From Arachnopeziza araneosa (Eukaryota > Ascomycota > Leotiomycetes > Helotiales > Arachnopezizaceae): a DNA stretch of 64,000 nt. The notes beneath the pieces were generated by a model. That model had not been told where the DNA came from, did not search any database, and saw only the letters and a list, made by a program, of their open reading frames with translations. A program made the translations under genes and the position numbers. Position 1 is the first letter of the stretch. Every line of letters begins with the position of its first letter. Of this stretch, positions 10,136 through 21,926 are shown one piece after another. Location of the stretch: NCBI GenBank assembly GCA_003988855.1, contig QYAI01000114.1, positions 24,672 through 88,671 on the forward strand, read 5' to 3'.

Positions 10136-13100
10136 CTACACTGCCATTTCACTAGCAGCAACTTCCTTCTCTAATTCTTTGCGGATATCGCTACTGTCAG
10201 ATGAATCATCCTCTGCCATCTCCTCCTGCTCCCTCTGCTTCTTCGCCAAAGTCCCACTCTGCGCTATACTTTCCCAATCAGGTACCCGCCTCACAAGCTC
10301 TGGATCATTCTCCTCTCCGATAAATGTCCAGCTCTCTTCCGAGTCTTCAATAACATCATCAGGAGTCTTGCCATCATGCCGCTTGATGAGGGATTTGGCG
10401 TACTCAAGATCTCGGTAAATGGATTGTATAGCAGTATCGACACCATTTTCCTACAAACTCATCAGTACTAAGAAAGTAGTAAAACAATAAGATAATTTAC
10501 CTCTCTGATCGTTTTGCCTAGCAATTTGGCTTTAATAATCATCCTCTCATCGTTGCAAGCTTGCCATAGCGCTCGGGAAAAGACACTGACATTGATCTTC
10601 TTCAGCGAAATACCGACTCCAAGATCATCCACACGATTACCGAAGAAGTATTGATCTCCAAAGAAGGGTTTAATGATGGTTGGAAGGCCGGCTCGGAGAC
10701 TTGCGCCTGTCGTACCTGCACCCCCATGATGAGCAGCGGCGTCAATTTGCTTAAATAGCCAGTCATGAGGCGCCGACTTGATCTGAAGAATTTCGGGAGG
10801 TAGAGTAGGTTCAACGCCATTTGCGTCTTTCTTCTCGAGGCGATCCGACCATCCTTTCGATAAAATACATCGGACGTCAGCTTTGAGGACAGATTTAATA
10901 ATGGTAGAGGTGAGCGCCGCAGAGTCCGGAACAACAATTGACCCAAATCCCACGTAAACAATCTTCTTCTTATCTTGACGTGCCTTTTTGATAAAGTCCG
11001 TAATCTCCTTCGGCGGCGTCCATTCAGTTCCCTCGTCCAGAAACCAATATCCTGTCACACGAATCCAATCACTGTAGTCTAGTGGGGGAACCACTACCGC
11101 AGGGCTAAAATTATACAGAAACGGTACTTTGTTCGGCTGCATCTTTTCCAGATTGGTAGATGGAAGCCCCAGTTCCTTCTTCCGCCAACGATTCACTTGC
11201 CCTGCGATTGCCTTCCAAAAGACATTGTCAAACATCACATAAGTGATGTAGTTGTAGGCGCCGCCCATTTTGTGCTCTGGGACCGCAAATGCATGAGGGT
11301 AGGCACGAGTCCTGGTCCATGGCATTGAGAACGCGCGGAAATATGGAATCCCTAAAGCCTCAGCAATATGGATCCCACCCATAGCACTTGGGCTCTCAAT
11401 TAGAAGATCGCAATTCTGACAAGCTTTCCATGCAGAAATAAGAAGCTCGTCTATCCAGCCGCGGAACTTCGAAGATGCTTCCTTCAGAAAAGAATAAGTA
11501 AACATTCCGTTTTCCACGCATATTCGCATAAGCTCAGCAGGATCACCCTCGACAGGTTCAAATCCAATGCCATGGCTCAGGACCCAATCTCCAAATTCCT
11601 GATGAGTAGCAATGGTAGGTCGATGGCCTTCTGCTATTAATCCTTTGCACAAAGCAATATAGGGTTGGACATCGCCGCGAGATCCGATTGTTAAACATGT
11701 GATACGAAGCGACTCTGCGGGTTTGAAGTTTAATATCGAAGCACGAGGATCATCGAAGATAATGGGCGGTGCTTCAACCTCTTTGACGTCATCTGCGTTT
11801 TTGGGTAACTTTACATCATGTTCGGCATGGCCGTCAGCTCGTGCTTGTTGAAGAGCTTTGTGCTCAGCGCTTGCGCTTTCTGCACTCTCTTTCTCTTCCA
11901 TAGTCAAAAGCCCAGATTCTTTGAGATATCGTACTGTCTCTAGATTCTGAAGTAATGTGACAGCACAATCATCTCGGGTGTCTGATTGGGGGAATTCGAA
12001 GAAAAGCTCCTCGTGACCTCTAATCACAACCACTAGTCCTGAATAACCAAATCGAAACCCTTTTTCTTTGTCCACATTTTCTATATCTTTCAAAGGTAGT
12101 ATCAATTTGGTTCGAGTGCCTGGTAGAAGACTCCGGAAGCAGAATGATCTATCGCTGATATAAATCTTTCCATATAGAGGTAACACCCGGTGCAAGAAGC
12201 CGAAATAAGCAGCTTGGAGCTTCTCGGTCGCAGGGAGAGCGAAATGCTCTCTAAATCGATCACCAGATCCAGCAGCATCATCTTCATCAGCATCATCGTA
12301 CGATTCCAGGTCTGGTCCAAGACCTGCTTGTTCATCATAATGCTTCTTGCCACCCTTCCACATCCCTGAAACTTTCTCCACATACCCCATAGACTCGGTT
12401 GCCAAAAGATTGCTCATGCGTTTTGAATGTCGATTAAGATATCCGGCAAAGCCAGCTGCACGTTGCAATGGATATGAACCAGCTTTGACAATGCTTTGTA
12501 GCGTCGGTCCAGAAGCGGTGGATTCTGCCTGGCCAGCATTTATAGTTCCGATGGATCCTGTAGTTTGCGGGTGGGTCAGCTTTGGCTTCGTATTAAGATT
12601 CACTCGTTCTGGGGAATCAGAGCGTGGTTCATTATTCATTCCGAAGTCTGGTTCTTGACGTCTCGAAGCTGAGGACGCCCGCTGTATAGTTGGCGAGAGG
12701 AAAACGTCAGAACCTCTTAATATTTGACTCGCAGATGCTTGCGTCTCATCGCTTGCTGATGGTAATGCGCTAGACGATCCAGGTTCTTCCAACGAATGAA
12801 CATATGAATCCGAAGAGCCTAGCTTTTCAGAAGCTCGTCTTTCCAATTCGAATCGACGATTCTGGCTTAAACTCCGTCGACTCGCGCTCATGCTGCGCCT
12901 AACGTTACCGTCCATGTTTAGTCTGCTAAGGTCAACACTTCGTCTCCCAAACTTATTCAAGTCTATGCTCTTCCGCCCAAAAGCATCGGTACCAGCGCGA
13001 CTAATTTCGGTACTTGCACGAGGGCTCTGCGTCCCTATGGGTGATAGTGTTGCTCGTACGCTCTCTTCAAGAAGAGGAGTGACAGTTCGAATTGGTGGAG

Positions 13101-14551
13101 GTGGCATTGGTCTATTTTCTCGCGGCAATTGTATCGATTTCCTTTTTGACTCAAGTTGAGCGCTGGCTTTGGGACTGCTCGTACCATCGGTGGGCTGAAT
13201 CAACAGGTCCTCGGGAATCTGCTGTGCAGTTGTATCCTCTACCAAGATTTTCAAGACATTTAAGGCTTCTTTACCAAAGCTAAAGAAGGAAAAGAAGTAC
13301 TATTCGAGGTTAGCGATTCATTTCCACAAATGGATAAGTATTACATACTTCGTCAATAGCATATGTCTCATCGCTGTCAATAACCCTTATCTTGCAAGTA
13401 TCGGCAAAATCTATTATTTGACTCTCCTCGATATCCATGATATTTTGAATGGGCAAGGAGATCTTGACACTATCGCCCTCGTTGTGGGACCGGAAAATGA
13501 TTTTTTGTAGCGCCTTGACCCATTCTTTAGCACTTGGTATACTGTCCGCTTTGAAGTTATATTTCCTTTGATGTGTAACAACAGTGAAATGGGTGGCATC
13601 TTTTGAACTGTCCTTGCTTGCAACATTTGCAGATATTCCGTATCGGAGGTCAATGTTACCGCTTGGGAAGTATAAATCAGAGGGATCCGTATAGTATGAA
13701 AGAACGTCCCCCTTTAGTCTAAACCAGTACCGATGATACTTGGGATTTCTTTTTCCAGACTTTGAGAGATATCCAGATTTGACAACTTCGTTCGACTTTT
13801 TCGGGAGGTATGCATAAAAACATATGTGTTTTGTCGTGATATACATATACCCCTGCAGGAGAACGCTTTTCAAGAGCCAACACGGATACTCTTCTATCAC
13901 GTCCTCTGCCTTTTCAAACTGAAATATCTCCATAAGCTGCCTGGCCAGATTTGACGTGCCTTCCACGTCATGGTCCAACTCTGTCCTTGGCAAATCGAAG
14001 CTAGGTCGCAAGGAAAGCTCGGCTTTAGCTTCTAGCATTCTACTCATGACAGGTGCATCTCTTGCATGACCTCGTGGTAGATGGATCTCAGGATTCGCAG
14101 GTTCGGGAGGAGACTCGGGAGAAGGGGTATCGTGTTGTTTCGAGAGCTTCGATTTGGACCTTCCCAGCCCAGATATTGATCTCAGCAGCCTGCTCTCAGA
14201 GAATTTCCTTCTGTGGTTCTTTTCTAGTTTCAGCGGCTCTTTACCCTTCCTCGTCTTCTCTACTCGCAAGTCGGAACTCTGTCTTAATGGTTCTCCGGCG
14301 TCTTCTTCCTCGTCACTACTCTGGCCATCGAAGCGTGAATTGAAATCGACTTGAGAACCTGCAGCAGCTATCATCCCAAATACAGACTGATTCATATATG
14401 CATTGCCTCCGGTGAGAGCTGTACAATCCTCGTCGGCATCTTCACCATCGCGAAATCGTTCTGGTATGTCCATGGTAACATGGGCTCCTTCCTTCCTCCT
14501 CTTTGTCAATTTCCGCGCCACCTTCTTCTTCAAATCCTCCTCCAGCACCAT
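10136..14551 (-). CDS. ATG26: Sterol 3-beta-glucosyltransferase (ATG26/UGT51)
   Basis: Three exons, 14551..13349, 13299..10501 and 10450..10136, with introns of 49 and 50 bp, give 1438 residues, the usual size for filamentous fungi. The enzyme moves glucose from UDP-glucose to ergosterol at membranes. In some fungi it is also needed for pexophagy. In order: a GRAM domain (about 205-255 and 353-440) interrupted by a PH domain (about 255-352), a long Ser/Arg-rich linker, a second GRAM domain (about 749-856), then a GT28-type fold (from about 933, CLTIGSRGDVQPYIALCKGL). The sugar-nucleotide-binding C-terminal half carries HHGGAGTTG near 1258-1266 and PFFGDQYFFGNRV. The GRAM and PH domains bind phosphoinositides in the family. 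The C-terminal tail is acidic. Confidence 0.96.
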
Positions 14552-15464
14552 GGTGAAAGCCTTTTGTCGTGCTGAGAAACGCGTGGAGTGAAGCGTGTTG
14601 AGACCTCAGAGGTTGGCAATTTCGTGTCGCCGTATCGATAAGGATGCTCTAACCTTGGCGAGCTGTGCCGATCACATGTTGGAGCTATGAGATCAGAAGG
14701 GCATCATCATTTACAGACGTACATGTGGCCCAGGAAAAGAGAGGATAGGCTGACAGGCGAGGCTTGGTCAATTTTGGTTTCTCAAGCTGACGAGTGACAA
14801 CATTTTGTTGAATCATTGTTGCTAAATGGAGAGGTTCTGCCTACCCTGCCTAATAAATTATGCCATTCAGTCATATCGAACTAGGTAGGAAAACGCCGAC
14901 ACCCCGACGGTCGGACTCTGTAACCAAGTCGGTCAACCCAGAACAGGAATAGCCGCGGAAAGCAGCCCGCGAAGTACGTAGAATACGGCATGCTCTTATG
15001 GAGCTACAATGCATATTAAGGGGAATGGGTACAGGCGCCGTAGGCATCATCAGCACAACGTCCGAGTTGATTCTCAAGAAGAAATTTGATTGGAGGAGCA
15101 TAGTCCTTCAGCGCCCACGAGCCAAGGCACATTCAGAATGCCTCTGATCTGATAGGTTCTTGTGCAGTGGCTGAGAAGACTCACGACAGCATATGTCCGT
15201 ACACTCTAAGACATGGCGCGATGACTGTATGTCAAGTCAAATCATCAGTAGACTTTCCCAAGAACGATGCTGCTGCTCCTTAGAAGAGCCTGTCTGATTT
15301 GTCTACCTTTTGCTACTGACAGGTGTCGATGGAACGTGATACTGTATGTTGTCCCCCTGACTCGCCTAACGCCGCTTCTCCTATTCCCGCATCCGAAGCC
15401 AACTCATACAGCATGTAGATTTGTTGGATAAATATTCATATTGTAGTGTAGAATGAAAAACCTT
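14552..15464. other. Intergenic region, ATG26 promoter
   Basis: This 913-bp spacer lies between two leftward genes and holds the ATG26 promoter next to 14552. An ACGCGT hexamer sits at 14579..14584, in the presumed leader. I see no coding potential or RNA gene in the rest. Confidence 0.45.
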
Positions 15465-17220
15465 TCACATCCACTAGAATCCCAGGGAATTAGTGTTTCA
15501 CCTGTTGAGAGGTTTGAGGATTTAACGATAAAGAATTCCACAAGATAGTCATGTCGATAACGAAGTACTTCTAATACACGGCGAGAGGAGCATAAAAAGA
15601 AAGAATGTAACAAGACGGGGGATACTTACAAGACACAGTTTCCCACTCGCGGTACCTCCGGCAACCCAGTTCTCGGTCGGATGAAAATGTGTAACAGCTG
15701 GCACGGCTGTAATCCCATCACCTTCCAGCTGCACCAGTTGCTCGCCTGCGGCATTGAATACATCAACGAAACGATTCATATTTCCTATCACGAATTTATC
15801 GATTCCATCATTAGGCCTCTCTTGCCATTGTGGCTTCAAAATTGTGACCCAGCGACCCGTTTGGTTGTTGTGTGAGATGGCCTTAGGTTTCATCGCCACT
15901 TTGTCTAACTCGTACCCGACCTTGTACGAAGATGCGTTTGTGAATGAGTAGATCTTAACAGTGTCATCATATGATGAGGTTGCAATATGGCCACCTGCTG
16001 ACCAAGAAGCGTGAGATACAGACAGTCGAGACTCGTGTTGACCTATGAGAGCTGGTAGTCGAGATTCTCCCTTCCCCTTGATACTCCTCAGATCCCAGAT
16101 TTTCAAAGTACGGTCTAATGAAGCAGTAGCGGCCAGATGGGGTTGAAGAGGATGCAAAGAGAATCCACCAATCTTTTTGTCGGTGACTTGCCAAATCTCT
16201 GTCTTGTCTTTGGTACGCATATCATGTCTTCCAAGGGATCCTTCAAGTGTTGAAAAGTATAACATATTTGGCTCCATTGAAGGAATTGCGATGCATGAGA
16301 TAGGCAGATCCTCATTTATATCTGATGGTGCGAATACCTCGACAGCAACGCCTTTCTGTAAATCGAACTTTCTTACCGAAGAATCATAAGAAGATGAATA
16401 GACATGGTTTCCGTCGGCCGGGAACACAAAAGACGAGATACTTCTCGAATGAATTTTCAATGCCGTTATTGCAGGCTCGGGAGTGTCGGGTTCTTCTTCA
16501 TCATCGCCGTTATCCTCTGCTTTGATCTCAGGGCCGGTTTGGGAAGCATCAAATATACCCATATTTCCAATCTTATCTCCTGCGAAAATAAGAGCCTTAT
16601 CTGTCGACGGATGAAAACCCATGGCATAAATGCGTTCTGGGGTTATTTTGATTTCTGGACGGGTTAGTAGGACTCTGACGGGAATAGAAAACCGTACGGT
16701 TAGGTTCATAGCCTTCATATAACTTCAGTTCATTCATCTTCAGCCTCAAAGCTCGCAGATCTTCATCGGTCGTCTCTTTGATATCATCCTCTGTAAACGT
16801 CCTCACATTTGGCTGGGCACCCCTCATGATCCCCGAAAGGAAGTTACCATCCTTACTAAACTTCTTCCCATCAACTACGATATCATTGAAATTTAAATCC
16901 CCAGTAACTCGTAGTTTTTTAGCTTTAGCTTGCTCCGCTGCGAACTCATATTCCACCTCCGCTTTCCGCTTAGCAGTTTCACTATCTGCTTCCACGCCAG
17001 CCAGTCTCGAACTCGTTCTTGTAGGTCGAGGGGAATCCCTTTTGACAGGTGCTGCTCTTTTTCGAGGAGCTGTAGATTTCGGTTTGACAACAGGTTTCGG
17101 GGTGATCTTGTCAGCCGTCGCGCTGAGATCTTTCAGAATTGCTTGATTGACAGCAATGTTTTCAAGACGTTTGCGCTCGAAGGCGCTCATCTCTTGCTTC
17201 TCTTTCTTGACTGGAGGCAT
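15465..17220 (-). CDS. CMR1: WD40 DNA-damage-binding protein CMR1 (WDR76 family)
   Basis: Three exons, 17220..16698, 16654..15630 and 15473..15465, encode 518 residues. CMR1 binds chromatin and damaged DNA and collects in an intranuclear quality-control site under replication stress. The N-terminal part is basic and Lys/Arg-rich with the family block around MSAFERKRLENIAVNQAIL. Next come YEGYEPNQIKITPERIYAMG and a seven-bladed propeller with repeats such as ATASLDRTLKIWDLR. The last exon is only nine nucleotides, Trp-Met-stop, preceded by TTCTAG. It restores the expected family C-terminus GKLCLWM. Intron 1 is only 43 bp with a clear CTAAC branch site; intron 2 is 156 bp. It is head to head with the MTF2-like gene, with 283 bp between the starts. 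Confidence 0.94.
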
Positions 17221-17503
17221 CTCGTCCGTATTTTGCGCTAAATGGTTTGGATGTGGACGCGTAAGATTTTACAATAGGAATTTGGTAGGTAGAAGTCTTG
17301 AGGTCGTTCTGGGGAACGCGACAATTCGCGACCGCGTAGAGTGCCACCTGAAGACAGGGGTCGAACTCGGATATTTTTCTGGCAGCAGAAGGTTCATTTT
17401 CAACCCCAGACACTGCAACATTTTCTCGATTCCTTTGCGTTTCCCGAACAATGCTATTCGATTTGTGATTGTGTCAATTGCTTGGTCAATCACTTCTCTC
17501 ATC
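17221..17503. promoter_or_regulatory. CMR1/MTF2 bidirectional promoter with MCB-like sites
   Basis: These 283 bp lie between two divergent start codons. A perfect ACGCGT (17257..17262) lies 37 bp upstream of the CMR1 ATG, and an ACGCGA variant lies at 17316..17321. ACGCGT is the known MluI cell-cycle box bound by MBF (Mbp1/Swi6) at G1/S. That it controls CMR1 here is inference. Confidence 0.5.
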
Positions 17504-19225
17504 ATGTCTACAAACATGCCGTTCCTATATCATACGAGATCAATCTCCAGACTCAGTCAAGGACAATTCAGTACTTTCTGGCAACTTCGAAATATCTCGA
17601 GCACACAATGTGTCTTTTCTTCCAACAAACGCTGTTGTCCTTCAGTCATACACCGGGCATCTATGTCTACGTCTACGTCCACGAAAGCAAAAGATGTACC
17701 CCAATCCGAAGCGAAGTATCCATCGATGATCCGGTCTGGAACCCGGTATCAATCAGTCATTAAGCCCAACCTAACCTTTCGATCAGTATCTGCAGGCCTT
17801 GAGAAAGATAAGGTGGATCGTATTCCTGCCATCCGCGATGACCGACCTCTACGAAGAAGTTCTAGAGTGGGTTATGAAGCAGATGTGGAAGATGCGGAAG
17901 AATTGGAAGATCTATATACTTCCACTCGAGGTCATCAGTCACTTCACAGCAAGAGCGCTAGGAGTAATATGGTGGATACGGACAACTATGCCTTGCCAGT
18001 TGATGATGAAGTCGAATGGGGAAAATTTGAAGATGATGCCATAGGTTCAGGGATGCACAAATTTGAGCATGGGGATATTGAAGCATCGAGACAGAGACAC
18101 GGACGTCGTAAGTGGACGATCACAGTGGAAGAGAAAAATGCTTTTCAAAGAATCTTCTCGGATATCTTTGAGCGGAGAAGTGCGACCGAGACTGCGCCTG
18201 ATAGTTCCTTGTCAACAAATATTGAGATTGGCAACGACCAGAGGATACAACAACACGCTGCTGGAGCCAAACTCAAGAGCATTATGTCTGAGGCTGTTGG
18301 TGTACTTGCTTCATACAATTATGACCCCAAAGGCATTGTTGAACAATATCCGGAGGCTCTGCGTGATACTGCAGCAAAAGCATTGGGCATGGCCAAGACA
18401 AGTAAAGCTCCGGATAGTGAGAAGGTTGCATCTACCAAGGAAGAGCTCGATCATTTAATGCGTCTCGAAGCTCTAAGAGAGCCTGAGCGTGTCCGAGTTG
18501 AGACTTTGATGCAAAATGCCGAAACGGACATCGAACTTTGGAATGTTATGGAAGCTGAGGTTTTCTCACTCATGCCAAAGTTAGGTCTTTTGGATCCAAA
18601 GATCCAAAATGAGTCATCTGACAGGAAGCCTATTGGAAAGAAGAAGGGCACGAAGAATAAGAACAAGAACAAGAAGAATGAGAAAGAGAATGAGGATGAA
18701 AAGCTTTCTCCTACTGAAGAGACTTTAGTTACCCCTTTTGAAATGGAAAATGGAGTTCCACCCTTGGTTCTTTATGGACCTCTTTACCCATCGTACTTGT
18801 TACTTGGCCTTCGACTCTTTGATCGCTCCTTCGCCAAATCATCTGCCTTGACTGTCTCCCTCCTTCCGAAGATAAAATCGCTGGGCCATATTTCACACGT
18901 TCTTGGCGCATCCACCAAATTTTACAACGAACTCCTCCGTATCTACCACTATCGTCTTGACGATTTCTCTGGGATGATTGATCTGCTAAAAGAAATGGAG
19001 AATGGAGCACTTGAAATGGATAGAGAAACTTATGAGATTGTCTCTGACGTGGTCAAGTCGCAGGGCAGGGTGTTAAAGGGTACCCGTGGGCTGGCTCTGG
19101 ATGCCTTGTGGAGATTTCCTCGATATGCGCCCAAGCGACTCAGTCAGTGGAGAACTCGGATCGAAGACTCGCTAAAGACTGAGACAAGCGAAGACGCGGA
19201 ATACTCAGACAAGTTTAGGACCTGA
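17504..19225 (+). CDS. MTF2-like mitochondrial RNA-processing factor
   Basis: A single exon of 573 residues from the ATG at 17504; a second ATG at 17516 is also possible. The N-terminus is rich in Arg, Ser and hydrophobic residues without acids for about 60 residues, which suits a mitochondrial presequence. A charged, low-complexity middle with a Lys/Asn tract follows. The C-terminal 170 residues, starting near PPLVLYGPLYPSYLLLGLRL, contain the helical block SLLPKIKSLGHISHVLGAST and WRFPRYAPKRLSQW. This matches the Mtf2-like C-terminal domain of fungal proteins related to yeast Mtf2/Nam1, which couples mitochondrial transcription to RNA processing and translation. The frame stays open upstream to 17147, but that part lies over CMR1 exon 1 and the shared promoter. 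Confidence 0.78.
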   Translation: MSTNMPFLYHTRSISRLSQGQFSTFWQLRNISSTQCVFSSNKRCCPSVIHRASMSTSTSTKAKDVPQSEAKYPSMIRSGTRYQSVIKPNLTFRSVSAGLEKDKVDRIPAIRDDRPLRRSSRVGYEADVEDAEELEDLYTSTRGHQSLHSKSARSNMVDTDNYALPVDDEVEWGKFEDDAIGSGMHKFEHGDIEASRQRHGRRKWTITVEEKNAFQRIFSDIFERRSATETAPDSSLSTNIEIGNDQRIQQHAAGAKLKSIMSEAVGVLASYNYDPKGIVEQYPEALRDTAAKALGMAKTSKAPDSEKVASTKEELDHLMRLEALREPERVRVETLMQNAETDIELWNVMEAEVFSLMPKLGLLDPKIQNESSDRKPIGKKKGTKNKNKNKKNEKENEDEKLSPTEETLVTPFEMENGVPPLVLYGPLYPSYLLLGLRLFDRSFAKSSALTVSLLPKIKSLGHISHVLGASTKFYNELLRIYHYRLDDFSGMIDLLKEMENGALEMDRETYEIVSDVVKSQGRVLKGTRGLALDALWRFPRYAPKRLSQWRTRIEDSLKTETSEDAEYSDKFRT

Positions 19226-19425
19226 AGAGCTTGAACAAACGCTCCTGTATCATATCCTGTACATTTTGGCTGTACTACTAGTTTATGGTATCATAAGAAC
19301 ATAGAATTCCAATTGTGAATTCATTAGAATAGGCCAGTGAACTTCTCAGATCTTTCATATTCCAGTCCTCTCCCCTGGCAACGTATATTATCCGTTCCAT
19401 TGCATCCTCAAGTTCATAAGTTCGG

Positions 19426-19967
19426 TTACACATTCCCTCTTCGAAATAGGTTGAAAATGCTACCTCGTTTTCCGTCAGGACTCGACCCGGGCGACATGTT
19501 ATTCCATACGTTACTCCTCCTCCTTGTCCCCTCGGCATTTGTTCTCGAAGGATAGATGACCTCAGATGGTCTTCCTATTCCGGAGTCAGCAAATCTTCTT
19601 TCAATCCAGCTCAAACTTTCAACGTACGAATATTTCCTGCGCCACCAATTCCATAACTCTTCTTCCTCTCCACCACTTCCACCTTTCCCGTCATCCTAGA
19701 GGGACCTTTTCTCTGCCCTCGCGGGAGACTTAAATGTTTATTTTCCAACCCTGCAGCCTTAGCCTTCTCCTCCGAAAGCAGCTGCTCAAGCGAACTATTC
19801 CTACTGCTGCGCGGATTGAGGTTGTTGAGGCTGTAAGAGTATGTTCTTGAGTGCGAACGAGAATGATTACTGTGCAAACTTGAAGGGTACTGAGGAGGAG
19901 GAGGAGGAGGAGGGTGGTTATCCAAACTGGAACGCGACACGGTGATAGAGAGTGTTAAGGACACCAT
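19426..19967 (-). CDS. Small DUF3602-family protein
   Basis: Two exons, 19967..19628 and 19574..19426, give 162 residues. The 53-bp intron (donor GTACGT, acceptor AATAG) joins YGIGGAGNI to RRPSEVIYPSRTNAEGTRRR. The GGAGN box followed by RRPS and a Trp/Arg-rich tail (SIFNLFRRG) is the hallmark of DUF3602 proteins of filamentous fungi, which have no known function. The N-terminal half is Ser/Pro-rich with seven consecutive prolines coded by a CCT repeat. Family members often carry several GGAGN copies. Here I see one, and a short length. It is convergent with the MTF2-like gene (200 bp apart). An additional upstream exon cannot be excluded. Confidence 0.82.
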
Positions 19968-21926
19968 ATCGACGGGGGAATCATTCAGGTCAAAGCAGGT
20001 TGAAATTGATAGTTGGCGAGGTGAGGTATTCGCTGTTCTAATGGATCGTCGCTGCAGTTCTCAACTTCGGGGGGGGAGAGGGGTATAAAGAAGACGGAGA
20101 AAAGCAGGCTTCACACGCATATATCACTTTGACCTCGCTACACAGAACAAATGCTAACGGAAATGGGGGAGCTTACTCTGGCCATGCCTCATTACACGGC
20201 AAGGCTTTCCACAGAATGGGAAGTTTTCAAGCCAATGTGTTCATGGGAGCTTATCGGCGACTGGGGATGGGTGCGAACGACACTGCGGATGAACCCCTGC
20301 CAAGGCCATGGTTTGAAGCATCATTCACGTTGGTCAAGCTTTGTGGAGGGCGGGAAGGGCAGGATCGTGCAGACTGGCGAATGGAGAAAAGCTAGATGCG
20401 GGGCAGAGAGGCTGTCACTCTGCTGCCTTCTGGCCTCACTCTTATCTACACTTGCGCTCCTCAACCCTCCCATCGTCGACGACGACGACGCTGTCAACAC
20501 TGCGCAGTGAAGACAGCATCGACAGTACCTTCTCTTCCACCCTACTTTCCTCCAACCATTGAACCAACCATATCCTCATTTAATGAGACGCTAATTTCCC
20601 AATCCGGCAGCTCTCAGGCCCGCTTGCTGCACGTACAACACCATCGATTCTGGATTTATGTATTAACAATACATAAGACCAACGGCACCACGCCTCTGCG
20701 CTGCAAGTAAACCCGCGTCAACATCGCACAATGCTCGTACAAAAGGCACGGCGCCGTGAACCACATCAAGCTCGCTTGCCATGTATTGCATCGAGGCTCG
20801 CTCACTCACGCCTCTCGTTACACGACCGCGATGACTGTCCCTCCCTGCGCAATGTATAATCCAACCTCAGATATCAAAGTCCCAATAGCTCTGAACCCAA
20901 GCAAAAGAAATGGAATATCGATCTCCAGTGAAGGAAGATGAGATGATATAAATGACGTTGTGGTAATGCACGAGCCATAGGGCTAACCACTGATGGTCCT
21001 TCTGGAGCCAAAGTGCAGATTCCAGAGATCGAGCTAGAGCTTCGACGAACCTCAACACTTAACACTACGACCTGCAACATCCCATCCACCCTTTAGCCAA
21101 CCTCCTATCTTTATTTCACGTCACACCTCTCCTCATCTCATCTCGAATATCTCAGGCCATAACAGCATGAGACAGCATCCCGCCATGCGGCCTCATCTCC
21201 TCCTCAATTGACATGCATCAACTATTTCCACAGTGACATTCCACAGGCTAGCTCGTTGAAAGTGCAAATTTCCAATTGAGAGCCGCACTTCGCGATCCTC
21301 AACTGCTGCTATCCGCAAGCCTCAAATCTGGACTTCAGATCCAGATGCTGCGCTTTCAGCCAAGCGTCACACGGGTCCGGCAGCGGGCAGGTGTCACATT
21401 ATACAGTAACGGCTTCCTCGCAGCAAGGGTGACGGGAGATGGGGCGTGGCATGACAGGGTTATGTAGCGTGCCGTGGATTTTTTTCGACGCCGATTGAGT
21501 CGGACAGGTACAGGTGCGAGTGCGACTGTGAACTCAAAGCGTGTAGATTTTCTCGCATTACTTGCAAGGGAAGAGGAGGTTACATTGTGTTCTCACTACT
21601 GTATTAGGTTTGCATACTTGAGTTTAATAGAGCTGCAATCAATTTGGTTTTTTCTTATTATTGTGATTACTGCTTGGACTGTTATACGAAGCTACCTGCA
21701 ACAGCTATTGCAACGTGCCATGCTGTATCATGAGATACTAAACTTGAATTCCAGCCATCATCTTCTTAAGCAATCACTCAAGACTCTGCAACGTGTGATT
21801 TTCGCTAATCGAAACTCAACTCGACATGTTGCCAGACGACATCCCCACTGTAATGCTTGAATAAATGCACATATTGATCAAGAGCCATAGACCGGCGAGG
21901 CCATTTCACCCTCGCCAGGCAGACAT
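19968..21926. other. Intergenic region, no gene supported
   Basis: This is a 1.96-kb stretch between two leftward genes. It contains the DUF3602 promoter (next to 19968) and the methyltransferase 3' end. Plus-strand open frames at 20129-20710 and 21474-21860 overlap each other in different frames and read as random peptide. There is a short (GAC)n run near 20476-20487 and pyrimidine-rich blocks near 21110-21210 that could be a leader. I see no RNA gene. Confidence 0.45.

Noticed and set aside
9676..10155. 159-codon plus-strand frame
   Set aside because: It overlaps ATG26 exon 3 antisense and has no protein-like features.
17355..17375. B-box-like GTCGAACTC, possible tRNA
   Set aside because: The flanking bases do not form a T stem and no acceptor stem or anticodon arm can be drawn.
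20129..20710. Candidate small genes on the plus strand
   Set aside because: Three overlapping frames of similar length, no conserved pattern, no splice logic.
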